A stretch of DNA of 64,000 bases, taken from contig CM001633.1 in assembly GCA_000309945.1 (NCBI GenBank), positions 642,723-706,722 of the forward strand, in the 5' to 3' direction. The notes below the pieces were generated by a model. That model had not been told where the DNA came from, made no database searches, and worked only from the letters and a program-made list of their open reading frames with translations. This stretch comes from Leptolyngbyaceae cyanobacterium JSC-12 (GTDB lineage: Bacteria; Cyanobacteriota; Cyanobacteriia; Leptolyngbyales; Leptolyngbyaceae). The stretch's first letter is position 1; each line of letters begins with the position of its first letter. Positions 33,678 to 41,336 of the stretch are shown piece by piece. The translations under genes were made by a program, and so were the position numbers.

Positions 33678-35539
33678 CAGTTGTTCAGTTAAAACACCCA
33701 CTCTTTGCAGATAAACCTGAAAAAGTATCAAGGGCGATCGCTTCACTAAATGCCTGTAGTGGTTCATCTGATACTCTTAGAATTCTTCAAAAACCCACTC
33801 AAACCTGCGCCAGCCAAGCATTCCAACTCTTACGTTCTTCTGACCACTCTTCCCACTCTTCCCACTCTTCCCACTCTTCCCACTCTTCCCACTCTTCCCA
33901 CTCTTACAACGCATTCCAACTCTTACGTTCTTCTGACCACTCTTCCCACTCTTACAACGCATTCCAACTTTTACGTTCTTTAGACCACTCATTCCACTTA
34001 AGTTATTCCAACGATCCTAACTGCTCTAGCTATACATCCCAACTCTTACATTTTTCTAACCACTCAAATCACTCAGCCTGTTCTAGCTGTTCTAACCGAT
34101 TTAGTTGTTCTAGCCACTCATTTCAGCTTTTACATGTTTCTAAAGCTTCAAGCTGGTCTACTTGTGTAAGAGATTCTAATGGGTTTAATCCATCTTACGT
34201 TTCTAACCCTAGTCAGGTTAGTTCTAGTGGCTCTGATGATCTTTCGTTTGTATCAAGTAGGAGTGGTCAGAGAGTATCTAGGTGGTTAGGCAAGTTATTA
34301 GGGTATTTATCAGACAGCGATGCCGGGGCGAGTGGGAATAGAGATCAGTTTAATAGTTCTAATAAGGTTATTGGTAGCAGTTGCGAGTCAGCTGGGCGGC
34401 AGTTAGTTGGCAAACGTTTGTCTTTGGTTGATAACAGCATTGGGTTAGGTGTTATCAGTAGCAAGACTGGGGCGGCTGGCAGTTACGCCTCTAATAAGGT
34501 ATCGTCTAGTTCACGTAGAGAGCGTTCTGTTCGTGGGTTATCCCGCAGTGGTTCAAAAACTATCCGGCGTGGGATTTTAGAGTTAGCCTCACGAAGTCAG
34601 TCAGCTGGTGGGTTAATGGAGTTTATTACTTTGACAGTACCTACCAGGCGAGCTGGTGGGGATTTGTCATCTATGGATTTCAGCGCACTCAACAATAACT
34701 TTGCCTCTATAGCCACAGAGATACGTAAGGGGTTAGAGAATGTTAATAAATCTGCAGGTAAGGCTGGTGTGCCGACCGTTTCAGTCACGTCAGAAGTTTT
34801 TCTGGTTAAGGAATTACAGGTTAGCCGTTCTCTTTTTAATCATGTTCCCGTACCACATTTGCACATTGTTTGTAGGGTTGCTGGGAGTGCTGACAGTGGT
34901 GGGATGAATAAACACGAGCGCGACGTGTGGCGTGAGATTATCACTAACTTGTGGAAGAAAGCCTTATTAAAGCGATTTACTAATAAATGGAATTATTACA
35001 ACTGGGCGGCGTGTTCGTCTTCTCAGCCTGTTCGTAACGTAAAAGCCACAGCACGGTATCTTGCTAAATGGGAGAGTAAAGGTAGCAATGATATTGAGAA
35101 CTTGAAGGATTCGGGTATTGACGTTACTTCTCTAGCTGGGCGTTGGTATTACTGCTCTAACCGTCTTCGGAAGGTGCTAGAAGACCAGACAGTCGTTTTA
35201 ACGGATCAGCAACAGGAGCGTTTACAGGAGTGGGTTCAAACTAGAGATCGTAGGTATATCCGCCACGCTCATTTTGTGAAACCACATCAGCATTGTGGGT
35301 CTATTGGAGCTTCTGTCCAGTTGACAGATGAAGGTATTGCTGAATTGTTGTTGGAGTCGGAAGAAGTTAAGCAAGCGTCTGTTTTACCATCTACGAACTT
35401 TATTTACAAGATTGCTCTTTTCTTGTGTCTTTTTTGCCCGATGTCTGCTTTCGCTTGTTGTGTCGTCACACTGCACTACTTTGACTATTTCTTATTAAGT
35501 GCCGAACGTGGTCCTCCTCCTCCTCCTGCGAAAACCTAA
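33671..35539 (+). CDS. Rolling-circle (HUH) Rep-like protein with SHS repeats
   Basis: 622 aa. Residues 1-170 are low complexity Ser/His/Asn (SSHSSHSSHS) encoded by 9-bp repeats. The folded part starts near residue 310: LMEFITLTVPTRRAG, then VPHLHIVCRV (HUH motif), W-rich helix DVWREIITNLWKKAL, and ATARYLAKWESKG, which supplies the candidate catalytic Tyr. This is the rolling-circle replication-associated pattern. A hydrophobic segment (IYKIALFLCLFCPMSAFACC) near the C-terminus is unexpected. Preceded by 36-bp repeats and followed by a 20-bp-stem hairpin. Confidence 0.65.
   Translation: MVAVVQLKHPLFADKPEKVSRAIASLNACSGSSDTLRILQKPTQTCASQAFQLLRSSDHSSHSSHSSHSSHSSHSSHSYNAFQLLRSSDHSSHSYNAFQLLRSLDHSFHLSYSNDPNCSSYTSQLLHFSNHSNHSACSSCSNRFSCSSHSFQLLHVSKASSWSTCVRDSNGFNPSYVSNPSQVSSSGSDDLSFVSSRSGQRVSRWLGKLLGYLSDSDAGASGNRDQFNSSNKVIGSSCESAGRQLVGKRLSLVDNSIGLGVISSKTGAAGSYASNKVSSSSRRERSVRGLSRSGSKTIRRGILELASRSQSAGGLMEFITLTVPTRRAGGDLSSMDFSALNNNFASIATEIRKGLENVNKSAGKAGVPTVSVTSEVFLVKELQVSRSLFNHVPVPHLHIVCRVAGSADSGGMNKHERDVWREIITNLWKKALLKRFTNKWNYYNWAACSSSQPVRNVKATARYLAKWESKGSNDIENLKDSGIDVTSLAGRWYYCSNRLRKVLEDQTVVLTDQQQERLQEWVQTRDRRYIRHAHFVKPHQHCGSIGASVQLTDEGIAELLLESEEVKQASVLPSTNFIYKIALFLCLFCPMSAFACCVVTLHYFDYFLLSAERGPPPPPAKT
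33839..33990. repeat. Nested 9-bp and about 57-bp repeats in rep
   Basis: CCCACTCTT is repeated head to tail about seven times and the larger unit GCATTCCAACTCTTACGTTC recurs at 33820, 33910 and 33958. The same 9-mer, in opposite orientation, reappears at 49741-49800. Confidence 0.8.
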
Positions 35540-35556
35540 CCCTTACCTAACCCTTG

Positions 35557-35600
35557 CCGATCTCAAGCATAAGTACTAGCGTACTTATGCTTGAGATCGG
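35557..35600. other. Perfect 20-bp-stem hairpin downstream of rep
   Basis: CCGATCTCAAGCATAAGTAC, loop TAGC, then its exact complement. No T run follows, so it is not a typical terminator. Such hairpins serve as nick or single-strand origins for HUH Reps; that role is inferred from location. Confidence 0.6.
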
Positions 35601-35670
35601 GGCGCGATTGCGTTTCAGCCCCCTCTCGCTCCTTTCGTGCCTCTTTTCGCCTCTTCTGCGTCTTCCAACC

Positions 35671-35997
35671 TTAGTGAACCAAGTGTTCTCGTAGCACAGC
35701 GGCTATATTTCCCACCATATGTTTGTGCTGGTGTACTTGCTCCAGGGACATCCACTCCCCGTCTTCTGCTCTACCGAGGCAAGTTACAGAGTCTTCTGGG
35801 ATTATTAATCCTGGTTCATCAGATTCAGCGTGGCTGAAATATTGAGCCACTCTCACAGCATAGTAAAAACGGCTGAAACCCACTGTTTCCTCGGACTCCA
35901 CAGAATTGTGGAATCGGGAGTTAGTTCCCCCGTACTGAATGAATCCCCTCTTTATTAAACTGAACCCACCCGTGTCCTTCCACCTTTCCATACACAC
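35671..35997 (-). CDS. Hypothetical protein, up to 108 aa
   Basis: The frame overlaps the secreted protein gene by 77 bases, so the true start may be later. The C-terminal half (EPGLIIPEDSVTCLGRAEDG, EWMSLEQVHQHKHM) looks like coding sequence. Unrecognised. Confidence 0.35.
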   Translation of the reverse strand: MCMERWKDTGGFSLIKRGFIQYGGTNSRFHNSVESEETVGFSRFYYAVRVAQYFSHAESDEPGLIIPEDSVTCLGRAEDGEWMSLEQVHQHKHMVGNIAAVLREHLVH

Positions 35998-36340
35998 CGT
36001 CGCCGTGTTCTCTGACTTCTAGCAGCCTTCCTTCAACTGCTGCATCTTTGTCAGGTTGCCATTTCACGAGGCTGAAGGTGCCCCCTTGTTTAGTAAGGGT
36101 TGCTTTGCCACGACCGAGCTTGCCATTGTCTATAGACCCATATGCGTTCAGCTGGTGACCTGTTTGGTCAGTGATGGTTACGCTGCGTCCGTCTTGATGG
36201 ATTACCTGAGCATTGTTAATAACAAAACTCGAACTGTTCGAGATCTGAGCTTGTGCGATAGTTACCTGCTTGGTTGGTGTGATTCGCATGACGAGTCCAA
36301 CTGCGATCGCAGTAACCGCACCGAAAATTAATAATTTCAT
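35921..36340 (-). CDS. Secreted protein, 139 aa
   Basis: Signal peptide (KLLIFGAVTAIAVGLVMRIT) then an OB-like beta-rich domain (VEGRLLEVREHGDGVYGKVE). It contains QVIHQDGRSVTITDQTGHQL. Topology recalls small bacterial OB-fold (BOF-like) secreted proteins, unproven. An exact copy of the 15-bp palindrome lies inside the gene at the signal-peptide junction. Confidence 0.55.
   Translation of the reverse strand: MKLLIFGAVTAIAVGLVMRITPTKQVTIAQAQISNSSSFVINNAQVIHQDGRSVTITDQTGHQLNAYGSIDNGKLGRGKATLTKQGGTFSLVKWQPDKDAAVEGRLLEVREHGDGVYGKVEGHGWVQFNKEGIHSVRGN
36228..36242. promoter_or_regulatory. 15-bp palindrome, perfect copy
   Basis: CTCGAACTGTTCGAG, perfect 7-1-7 palindrome, within the 5' third of the 139-aa secreted protein gene. 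Confidence 0.4.
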
Positions 36341-36371
36341 GATCTTTGTCCTCCAGATAGATTACCTTTGT

Positions 36372-37142
36372 CTATTCATTGAATTCTTTTTTGTTTTCTT
36401 CAGTTAGGAAGTTCCTAAGTTCTGGGTGATCAGCAATTAAGATTGATAATTTTTTCATCGTTGTTAGGTCGTTTCTGTTACTTTCCACAAGGTTGTTTAG
36501 GTTATATGCTGCCTCTTTCCAATTCACTATTTCAGTCAGTTCTTTTGCAATTTTGCTAATCTCTTTTAACACTGATTTTTGACCTTCTATAGCGTCTGAC
36601 AGTTCTCTTATATTTCTATTCAGCTGTGCAAACGTTAGTAACAACCCAAAGTCATCTGTCGTAGGTTCTTTCACTTCTTTTTTATAATTGCTGTCTGCTG
36701 CAAACTCCGCTAGTACCCTTATGCCTTTGCGAACCGGGTCTTTAAGTCTTATTGTTATTTCGTTTATCAAATAGTTTATTTTCTCTAATTTCAGTTCTCT
36801 TAACTTGTCTTTCAGCGTTTCTAATTCTTCATCTGGACCGCAGTTTAACGACCCGTTTAGGATTGGGTCGTACTTATTGATCAACTTGTTTTCAAGTTCT
36901 CTTAGTCCATTAGTGCTTGCTTCTAACCACGCTATGTGCACATCTCTTTTGTCAACTAAGAATTCCAACTTATGATGTCTTCTCCACCTGTCTTTTATGT
37001 TGGTGCTCATTCCTATATAAAGTATTTCTGTTCTACCTAGTACGAAGTACACTCCTGCTACTTCTGGTAGGTTACTTCTATTACTTACTGCTACCTTAGG
37101 TAGTTCAGTTATGTTGACTTCATTTATGCAGTAAATATCCAT
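36372..37142 (-). CDS. GIY-YIG nuclease with coiled-coil C-terminus
   Basis: 256 aa. Residues 25-95 give the GIY-YIG domain: AGVYFVLGRTEILYIGMSTN, KDRWRRHHKL, AWLEASTNGLRELENKLI (Glu) and DPILNG (Asn). The remaining 150 residues are helical and probably coiled coil. Homing-type nuclease; no intron or intein host visible. Confidence 0.8.
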   Translation of the reverse strand: MDIYCINEVNITELPKVAVSNRSNLPEVAGVYFVLGRTEILYIGMSTNIKDRWRRHHKLEFLVDKRDVHIAWLEASTNGLRELENKLINKYDPILNGSLNCGPDEELETLKDKLRELKLEKINYLINEITIRLKDPVRKGIRVLAEFAADSNYKKEVKEPTTDDFGLLLTFAQLNRNIRELSDAIEGQKSVLKEISKIAKELTEIVNWKEAAYNLNNLVESNRNDLTTMKKLSILIADHPELRNFLTEENKKEFNE

Positions 37143-37182
37143 ATTTTTAAGTTTTTGTCGTTTTGACTATGCTAGTTTATAT

Positions 37183-37239
37183 TTGTGAGGTCACAAGCCT
37201 CACAACTTAAAGTCTTGTGGTCACAAGTAATGTCACAAC
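37183..37239. promoter_or_regulatory. Tandem operator-like inverted repeats
   Basis: TTGTGAGGTCACAA (37183-37196) and CTTGTGGTCACAAG (37214-37227), followed by a half site TGTCACAA. They sit immediately upstream of the start of the 263-aa HTH protein and more TGTGACA-type half sites lie in its first 40 codons, suggesting autoregulation. Confidence 0.6.
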
Positions 37240-37246
37240 ACAAAAT

Positions 37247-38038
37247 ATGAACTCTAAAATCCGTGAAACTCCCGCTACTGCTGACTTTTCTGTTTCAGAC
37301 TCCGACTCTTCGCCTAAGGGGTCACAATGTGGTGTCACATGTGAACCCCTTGTGAGGGGTTGTGAACCCCTTGTGAGGGGTTGTGAACCCCTTGTGAGGG
37401 ATAACCCTGATTTTTATACTCGCAAGAATTTATCTGAGTTGTTGGGTGGTATTCACGTCAATTCCGTAGATAACTACCTTCGTAAGATGAGTGAAGTTAA
37501 CTGGGGTGGACGTATCTTTCGCGATGCCAATGGTTATCAACCTTGGGTTTTAGATGAATTGCGAATTTACCAAAAGTCTTGTGCACCTACTGTTTTTGTA
37601 GACGGGACGTTGGTTACTAATACCAATCGGATTTCTTTTGAGCAATACAAGGAGCAGGTTGAGCGACGTATAGGTACGTATGTCGAACCTGTTGAGGTAG
37701 AAGATGAAGAGGACTGGTTGCCAGTTGTTTCAGTTTCTCAAGCTATCAATGACTCTTCTATACCTTCTTCTGTGGAAGGGTTTACGGCTGCTCTTCGTAC
37801 CTTTAGCAGTAATACTGACCAACAGTTGATTATGCAGGGGTTTGAGCAGGGTCGTCAGTTAGGTAAACGGGTTCGAGAGGCTCGTATTGCTGGGTTTGAA
37901 CTGGAAATAGCTGCCGGATCGGTTGAACTTTCGAATGATAGAGCTAAGACCCAGCAGGAAACGGTTGCTCAGGCAGAGAAGCAAGTTGAGAAGCGAGTTA
38001 GTGCTGAAAAAAAGCGTTTCAAGCAACGCTCTTCTTAG
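37247..38038 (+). CDS. DNA-binding-like protein with CEPLVRG repeats, 263 aa
   Basis: Start taken as MNSKIRETPATADFSV; an earlier GTG would place the operators inside the gene. Residues 30-52 hold three 7-residue repeats (CEPLVRG) from 21-bp DNA repeats whose units contain AACCCCTTGTGAGGGGTT palindromes. An HTH-like part follows (YTRKNLSELLGGIHVNSVDN), then an acidic linker and a C-terminal coiled coil (TQQETVAQAEKQVEKRVSAE). Lying between Rep and iterons, it may be a copy-control or partition regulator. Confidence 0.55.
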   Translation: MNSKIRETPATADFSVSDSDSSPKGSQCGVTCEPLVRGCEPLVRGCEPLVRDNPDFYTRKNLSELLGGIHVNSVDNYLRKMSEVNWGGRIFRDANGYQPWVLDELRIYQKSCAPTVFVDGTLVTNTNRISFEQYKEQVERRIGTYVEPVEVEDEEDWLPVVSVSQAINDSSIPSSVEGFTAALRTFSSNTDQQLIMQGFEQGRQLGKRVREARIAGFELEIAAGSVELSNDRAKTQQETVAQAEKQVEKRVSAEKKRFKQRSS

Positions 38039-38137
38039 CATTTTTGCTCTTAGTCACTTACTCTTTCTACATCATCCATAATTGCCAGCAGAACGTCTCT
38101 AGCCCTCAACAGGTACAAACACGCCAGAAACCATAAG

Positions 38138-38168
38138 AAAACCCCCAGGAAAGCTCCTGGGGGTTCTT
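38138..38168. terminator. Bidirectional terminator
   Basis: AACCCCCAGGA/TCCTGGGGGTT hairpin between convergent genes; T-rich on both sides. Confidence 0.8.
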
Positions 38169-38204
38169 GCGTTTGTGGTATCTTTTCTACACTGACTGGG
38201 TTAA

Positions 38205-38936
38205 TTATCCCACGATAACCAGATTTTCAGCCGCAGTTTGATCGATAATCTCTTCTCTAACCAACATTGGCTTAACCTTCGTGTGGGTTTCTGGCTCAAC
38301 CTTGTTTGTCCAGATTTTACTGCTATGCAACAGTAAGTCTCCGGGAGTGAACAAAGGTTCACCACGTCCGCCCTTCAAGTAGCGTGGAACTCCAGCTGGG
38401 TTGTACAACTGTGAAACACTGCCTACACTTGCCTTGAACACTGACTTTTTCAGGTCTTTGCAAACCAATGTGACCGGGGTTGTGTACGTCGGAGATACGA
38501 TGTTTGCGCGAGTTACGCTGTATCTCGTAAACTCCTGCCCATTGTCGAACACAGTAGTGAATTCTTCAACGATGTCGGTTGCAACAACATTGAACTGCAG
38601 GTAAAAACAGAACCGATTTCGACGGGCACGAGCGTACTTATTAAATACATCCCGGAAGTCAACCTTGTTGAACACTGCATGTATGCTCAGCATTACTGCA
38701 TCATCCCCATATTGGGAAATCTCTTCAGGCTGGTTCTTTGAGATAATCGCTCTACAAATCTTTAGCGCCAAGCTATATCTGGGTTTTACTTTGCCAGTAA
38801 TGCCGATCAGAACGTTTTCCTGACTTAGATTTGCGTTATTATCGCTCGATTCTTCACTAATCTTATTTTCAGCTTTTCCGATTTTAACTGGGTTGTACCA
38901 CAAGAGGTCTTCAGATGTCAGTGTCATGTCAATCAT
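38205..38936 (-). CDS. Hypothetical protein, 243 aa
   Basis: Begins MIDMTLTSEDLLWYNP. Central basic segment (VFNKYARARRNRFCFYLQF) and beta-rich second half. Good coding quality, no recognised family. Confidence 0.5.
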   Translation of the reverse strand: MIDMTLTSEDLLWYNPVKIGKAENKISEESSDNNANLSQENVLIGITGKVKPRYSLALKICRAIISKNQPEEISQYGDDAVMLSIHAVFNKVDFRDVFNKYARARRNRFCFYLQFNVVATDIVEEFTTVFDNGQEFTRYSVTRANIVSPTYTTPVTLVCKDLKKSVFKASVGSVSQLYNPAGVPRYLKGGRGEPLFTPGDLLLHSSKIWTNKVEPETHTKVKPMLVREEIIDQTAAENLVIVG

Positions 38937-39088
38937 TAGTTAGGTTTACAAAGGCTTTTTCAAAGTAATCTCACTTTACTTCAATAGAATTCAAAATGGA
39001 ACAGTTTAGAGCCTAAAACTGACCCTAAACTGTCACTTTATTGTTTCTTCATGAAGAATAATGAGATTTTTAAGTGCAATTGGGCACA

Positions 39089-39132
39089 AACAAAGCGGTG
39101 CATAAAGAGCCTAGAAAATGCACCGCTTTGTT
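39089..39132. terminator. Strong hairpin terminator
   Basis: AACAAAGCGGTGCAT and its complement ATGCACCGCTTTGTT with a 14-base loop. It follows the 45-aa minus-strand gene. A related arm (CAAGCGGTG...CACCGCTG) recurs at 51605. Confidence 0.7.
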
Positions 39133-39151
39133 CATGTCCGATAGATTGTGG

Positions 39152-39289
39152 CTATTCGATACTTAATCCTCTCAGGTTACGGATTATTATCTCTCTAGCG
39201 TCTACTACGCTCATGTCTTTACGGACATTCTTGTTCACTTTTTTAACCTTTTGTGCTGTTTGTTCACGCACATTCCTTGACACGGGCAT
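39152..39289 (-). CDS. Small basic protein, 45 aa
   Basis: MPVSRNVREQTAQKVKKVNK, ending RGLSIE. Highly basic helix; ends 20 bases before a strong terminator, which supports it being a gene. Possibly nucleic-acid binding. Confidence 0.45.
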   Translation of the reverse strand: MPVSRNVREQTAQKVKKVNKNVRKDMSVVDAREIIIRNLRGLSIE

Positions 39290-39367
39290 TAATGTCATGT
39301 GGAGTAGACGGATTCATCTCTTTCTCCGAGAAACCCAATCCCCTTGTGGGTTGGGTTGTTGACATAG

Positions 39368-39889
39368 CTAAACGGTTAATCCATCTACATCTACAGTTTT
39401 GTAAGAGACATACTCTCTTTGCCTACGTGCTGCACTCTTGTATTTATGCGCTGGGTTAACGCATTGATCTTTATTTGTACAATTGTGCATTGCTAGGAGA
39501 CTTACGCTTTTTGGTAGTTCTTCACTGGTAGAGCATACCCACACTAGTCTCGCAGCTTGGATTGGCTGCGAGTTTATATACATCGTTGGGTATCGCCTCG
39601 TTGTTGTTTTCCCATTCTTGTTTGTCTTCTTAACTGTGTGAAATTTACCTTTCCACAACCAACAGGCATCGTTTGGGTCTGCATTTTCAGGTACTAAGGT
39701 GAAATATCGACTTCGACCATATACCGTCAGTGCAACTTGGTCTAAGGGACTAAGTATTTCCCTAGTTAGTATGTCCGGTGTTCTTCTCAGCTTATTTGCC
39801 TGTTTTTGAGCTTCTGTTATTACTCCTTTGGGGACACCCATCTTCATCAACTCTTCTATGAAGCGTTGCCGTTGCTTTGAGGTTTTCAT
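39368..39889 (-). CDS. HNH endonuclease (HNH_3 type)
   Basis: 173 aa. DACWLWKGKFHTVK, AARLVWVCST, HNCTNKDQCVNPAH and KSAARRQRE give the Cys/His set and final helix of phage/homing HNH_3 nucleases. N-terminal 60 residues are a helical DNA-binding arm. Free-standing homing nuclease. Confidence 0.8.
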   Translation of the reverse strand: MKTSKQRQRFIEELMKMGVPKGVITEAQKQANKLRRTPDILTREILSPLDQVALTVYGRSRYFTLVPENADPNDACWLWKGKFHTVKKTNKNGKTTTRRYPTMYINSQPIQAARLVWVCSTSEELPKSVSLLAMHNCTNKDQCVNPAHKYKSAARRQREYVSYKTVDVDGLTV

Positions 39890-39995
39890 ATCTCACATCT
39901 AATTCAACTTCTATACAATAGCTTATGACTAGGTACGCTGAATAAAACTAAGATTGGGCGCGTAACACTTTTGTGTTGTCGTCATAACACTGAGG

Positions 39996-40097
39996 GTTAG
40001 GGTCGCATACACAATTGTTTAGGGTCGCTGACAGAATGCTTTAGGGTCGCAGCTATACTTATTTATGTTCACCCTAAAGATAGGTTTTAGGGTCGCA
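39996..40097. repeat. Iterons, TTAGGGTCGC at 22-bp spacing
   Basis: TTAGGGTCGC occurs at 39997, 40019 and 40041 (exact 22-base spacing) and again at 40087, with an inverted ACCCTAAA at 40070-40077. Spacing of two helical turns is typical of Rep-binding iterons at theta-type plasmid origins. No iteron-type Rep protein was recognised adjacent. Confidence 0.7.
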
Positions 40098-40137
40098 TAA
40101 CGCTCTCAAGCTCAATAAAGTCGTTGATTTATAAGAA

Positions 40138-40167
40138 AAGGGCGCAAAAATCGATTTTTGCGCCCTT
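40138..40167 (-). terminator. Perfect 30-bp palindrome, terminator
   Basis: AAGGGCGCAAAAATC and its exact complement, no loop. 43 bases beyond the stop of the 215-aa gene. Confidence 0.7.
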
Positions 40168-40209
40168 CTACTGTCTTGGAGGACATGCTTTGAAATTTCA
40201 CGTCGAGCG

Positions 40210-40857
40210 TTATTTCTTCACGCTACGCCGACGAGGAGACTTTGAAGTTTGTTCAACGCCAGGTGCATCGCTACCTGAGATACTGCTGAAATCGTTTTCT
40301 ACTGGACTTTTCAGTGAATCCGTATTATTAATTTCACCTGACTCTGTAGCGCTATCAGGTTGTTCAGTAGTCTCTGAGCTTGCTTGATCTTCAGTTAATA
40401 AAACGGTTTCCAGATCAGCAGCAATGCTGTTATTAGTAGTAGTGCTACTAAAATCATCTGAAGTTAATAACTCAGTGTTTGCTTGAGCTTGTGTATCTTC
40501 AGTCACATCACTTTCTGCTGCTTCAGTGCTTGAGTTGGTGATAACTAAGTTATTAACTGTCTCAATGTCCGATTCTTCCGTGAAGTTATTAAACTCCTCG
40601 TTTTTGGCATGTGCTCGATTACTCAAGTACGCCTGTATTTTAATAACCTGTTGAAGACCAAGTGCAGAGACAGCGCTCAAACTTTTAATAAAGATGAGGC
40701 TGATAATAAACAACACCTTACTCAGAAGATTGAAGGTAGCGATCAGCTCTTGCTTGGTTTGTTCAGTTAATAAGTTTTCTTTGACTTGAGTGTGCAGACG
40801 AACTGATGCATCAGATTGGAGCGCATCAAGTTGCGCGATCGTATTTTGTACGTTCAT
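40210..40857 (-). CDS. Single-TM protein with long acidic Ser/Thr tail
   Basis: 215 aa. Residues 40-70 form a hydrophobic helix (LLSKVLFIISLIFIKSLSAV); residues 85-200 are acidic, Ser/Thr/Glu-rich and disordered, ending in a basic SPRRRSVKK. Unrecognised; topology suggests a membrane-tethered linker protein. Confidence 0.55.
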   Translation of the reverse strand: MNVQNTIAQLDALQSDASVRLHTQVKENLLTEQTKQELIATFNLLSKVLFIISLIFIKSLSAVSALGLQQVIKIQAYLSNRAHAKNEEFNNFTEESDIETVNNLVITNSSTEAAESDVTEDTQAQANTELLTSDDFSSTTTNNSIAADLETVLLTEDQASSETTEQPDSATESGEINNTDSLKSPVENDFSSISGSDAPGVEQTSKSPRRRSVKK

Positions 40858-40915
40858 GGTTTTGATTTCCTAATTTTGTGATTGAAAGGGCATTGAAGGG
40901 TAGCCCTAGACTCCG

Positions 40916-40933
40916 CCAGGTATCGATACCTGG
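40916..40933. promoter_or_regulatory. Perfect 18-bp palindrome
   Basis: CCAGGTATCGATACCTGG, 58 bases upstream of the 215-aa gene start. Operator or recombination site; nothing else supports a choice. Confidence 0.5.
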
Positions 40934-41115
40934 TAAAACCGCCGCTGGTCGGAGTAGTTAGTTAATTACTTTCTGTGAGCCTATAATTCAAGTCTTGTTG
41001 TACAAGCGCACGTATCTAGCTGGAGCGCTGTTCTTTAGATATAAGTTGCTTAAACCGTTCAATAAAGCTTTCAGAGGCAGAAAAACTTAAAATTGTGCTG
41101 GTCTTCCTCCTTTTG

Positions 41116-41141
41116 GGTTTTCCCGAAGGAACGGGAAAACC
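41116..41141. terminator. 10-bp-stem hairpin
   Basis: GGTTTTCCCG-AAGGAA-CGGGAAAACC. Between the 215-aa gene promoter region and the IS605 end; likely a terminator or element-end structure. The rest of the 40934-41335 gap shows no supported gene. Confidence 0.55.
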
Positions 41142-41336
41142 TCATAGTCTTTACCTTTCACCCGATGACTTTATTTTTTCTTTTCTCCCAAGGATTTTTT
41201 CAGTGAACTTATCTGCTCCAACATTAAACCACCCGTACTGCACAAGTGTGTGCAGGAGTGCAGGAGTGCAGCAAGGACATATAAGTGGTTCGAGGTTAGG
41301 GAGCATTTTATTAACTCAGAAGACTTTGTGAACTAC

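Noticed and set aside
39051-39362. Plus-strand 103-aa gene
   Set aside because: It crosses a strong terminator hairpin and is antisense to a better small basic gene; composition is not protein-like.
40916-40933. Telomere-resolution site
   Set aside because: The palindrome is only 18 bp and no protelomerase gene is visible.
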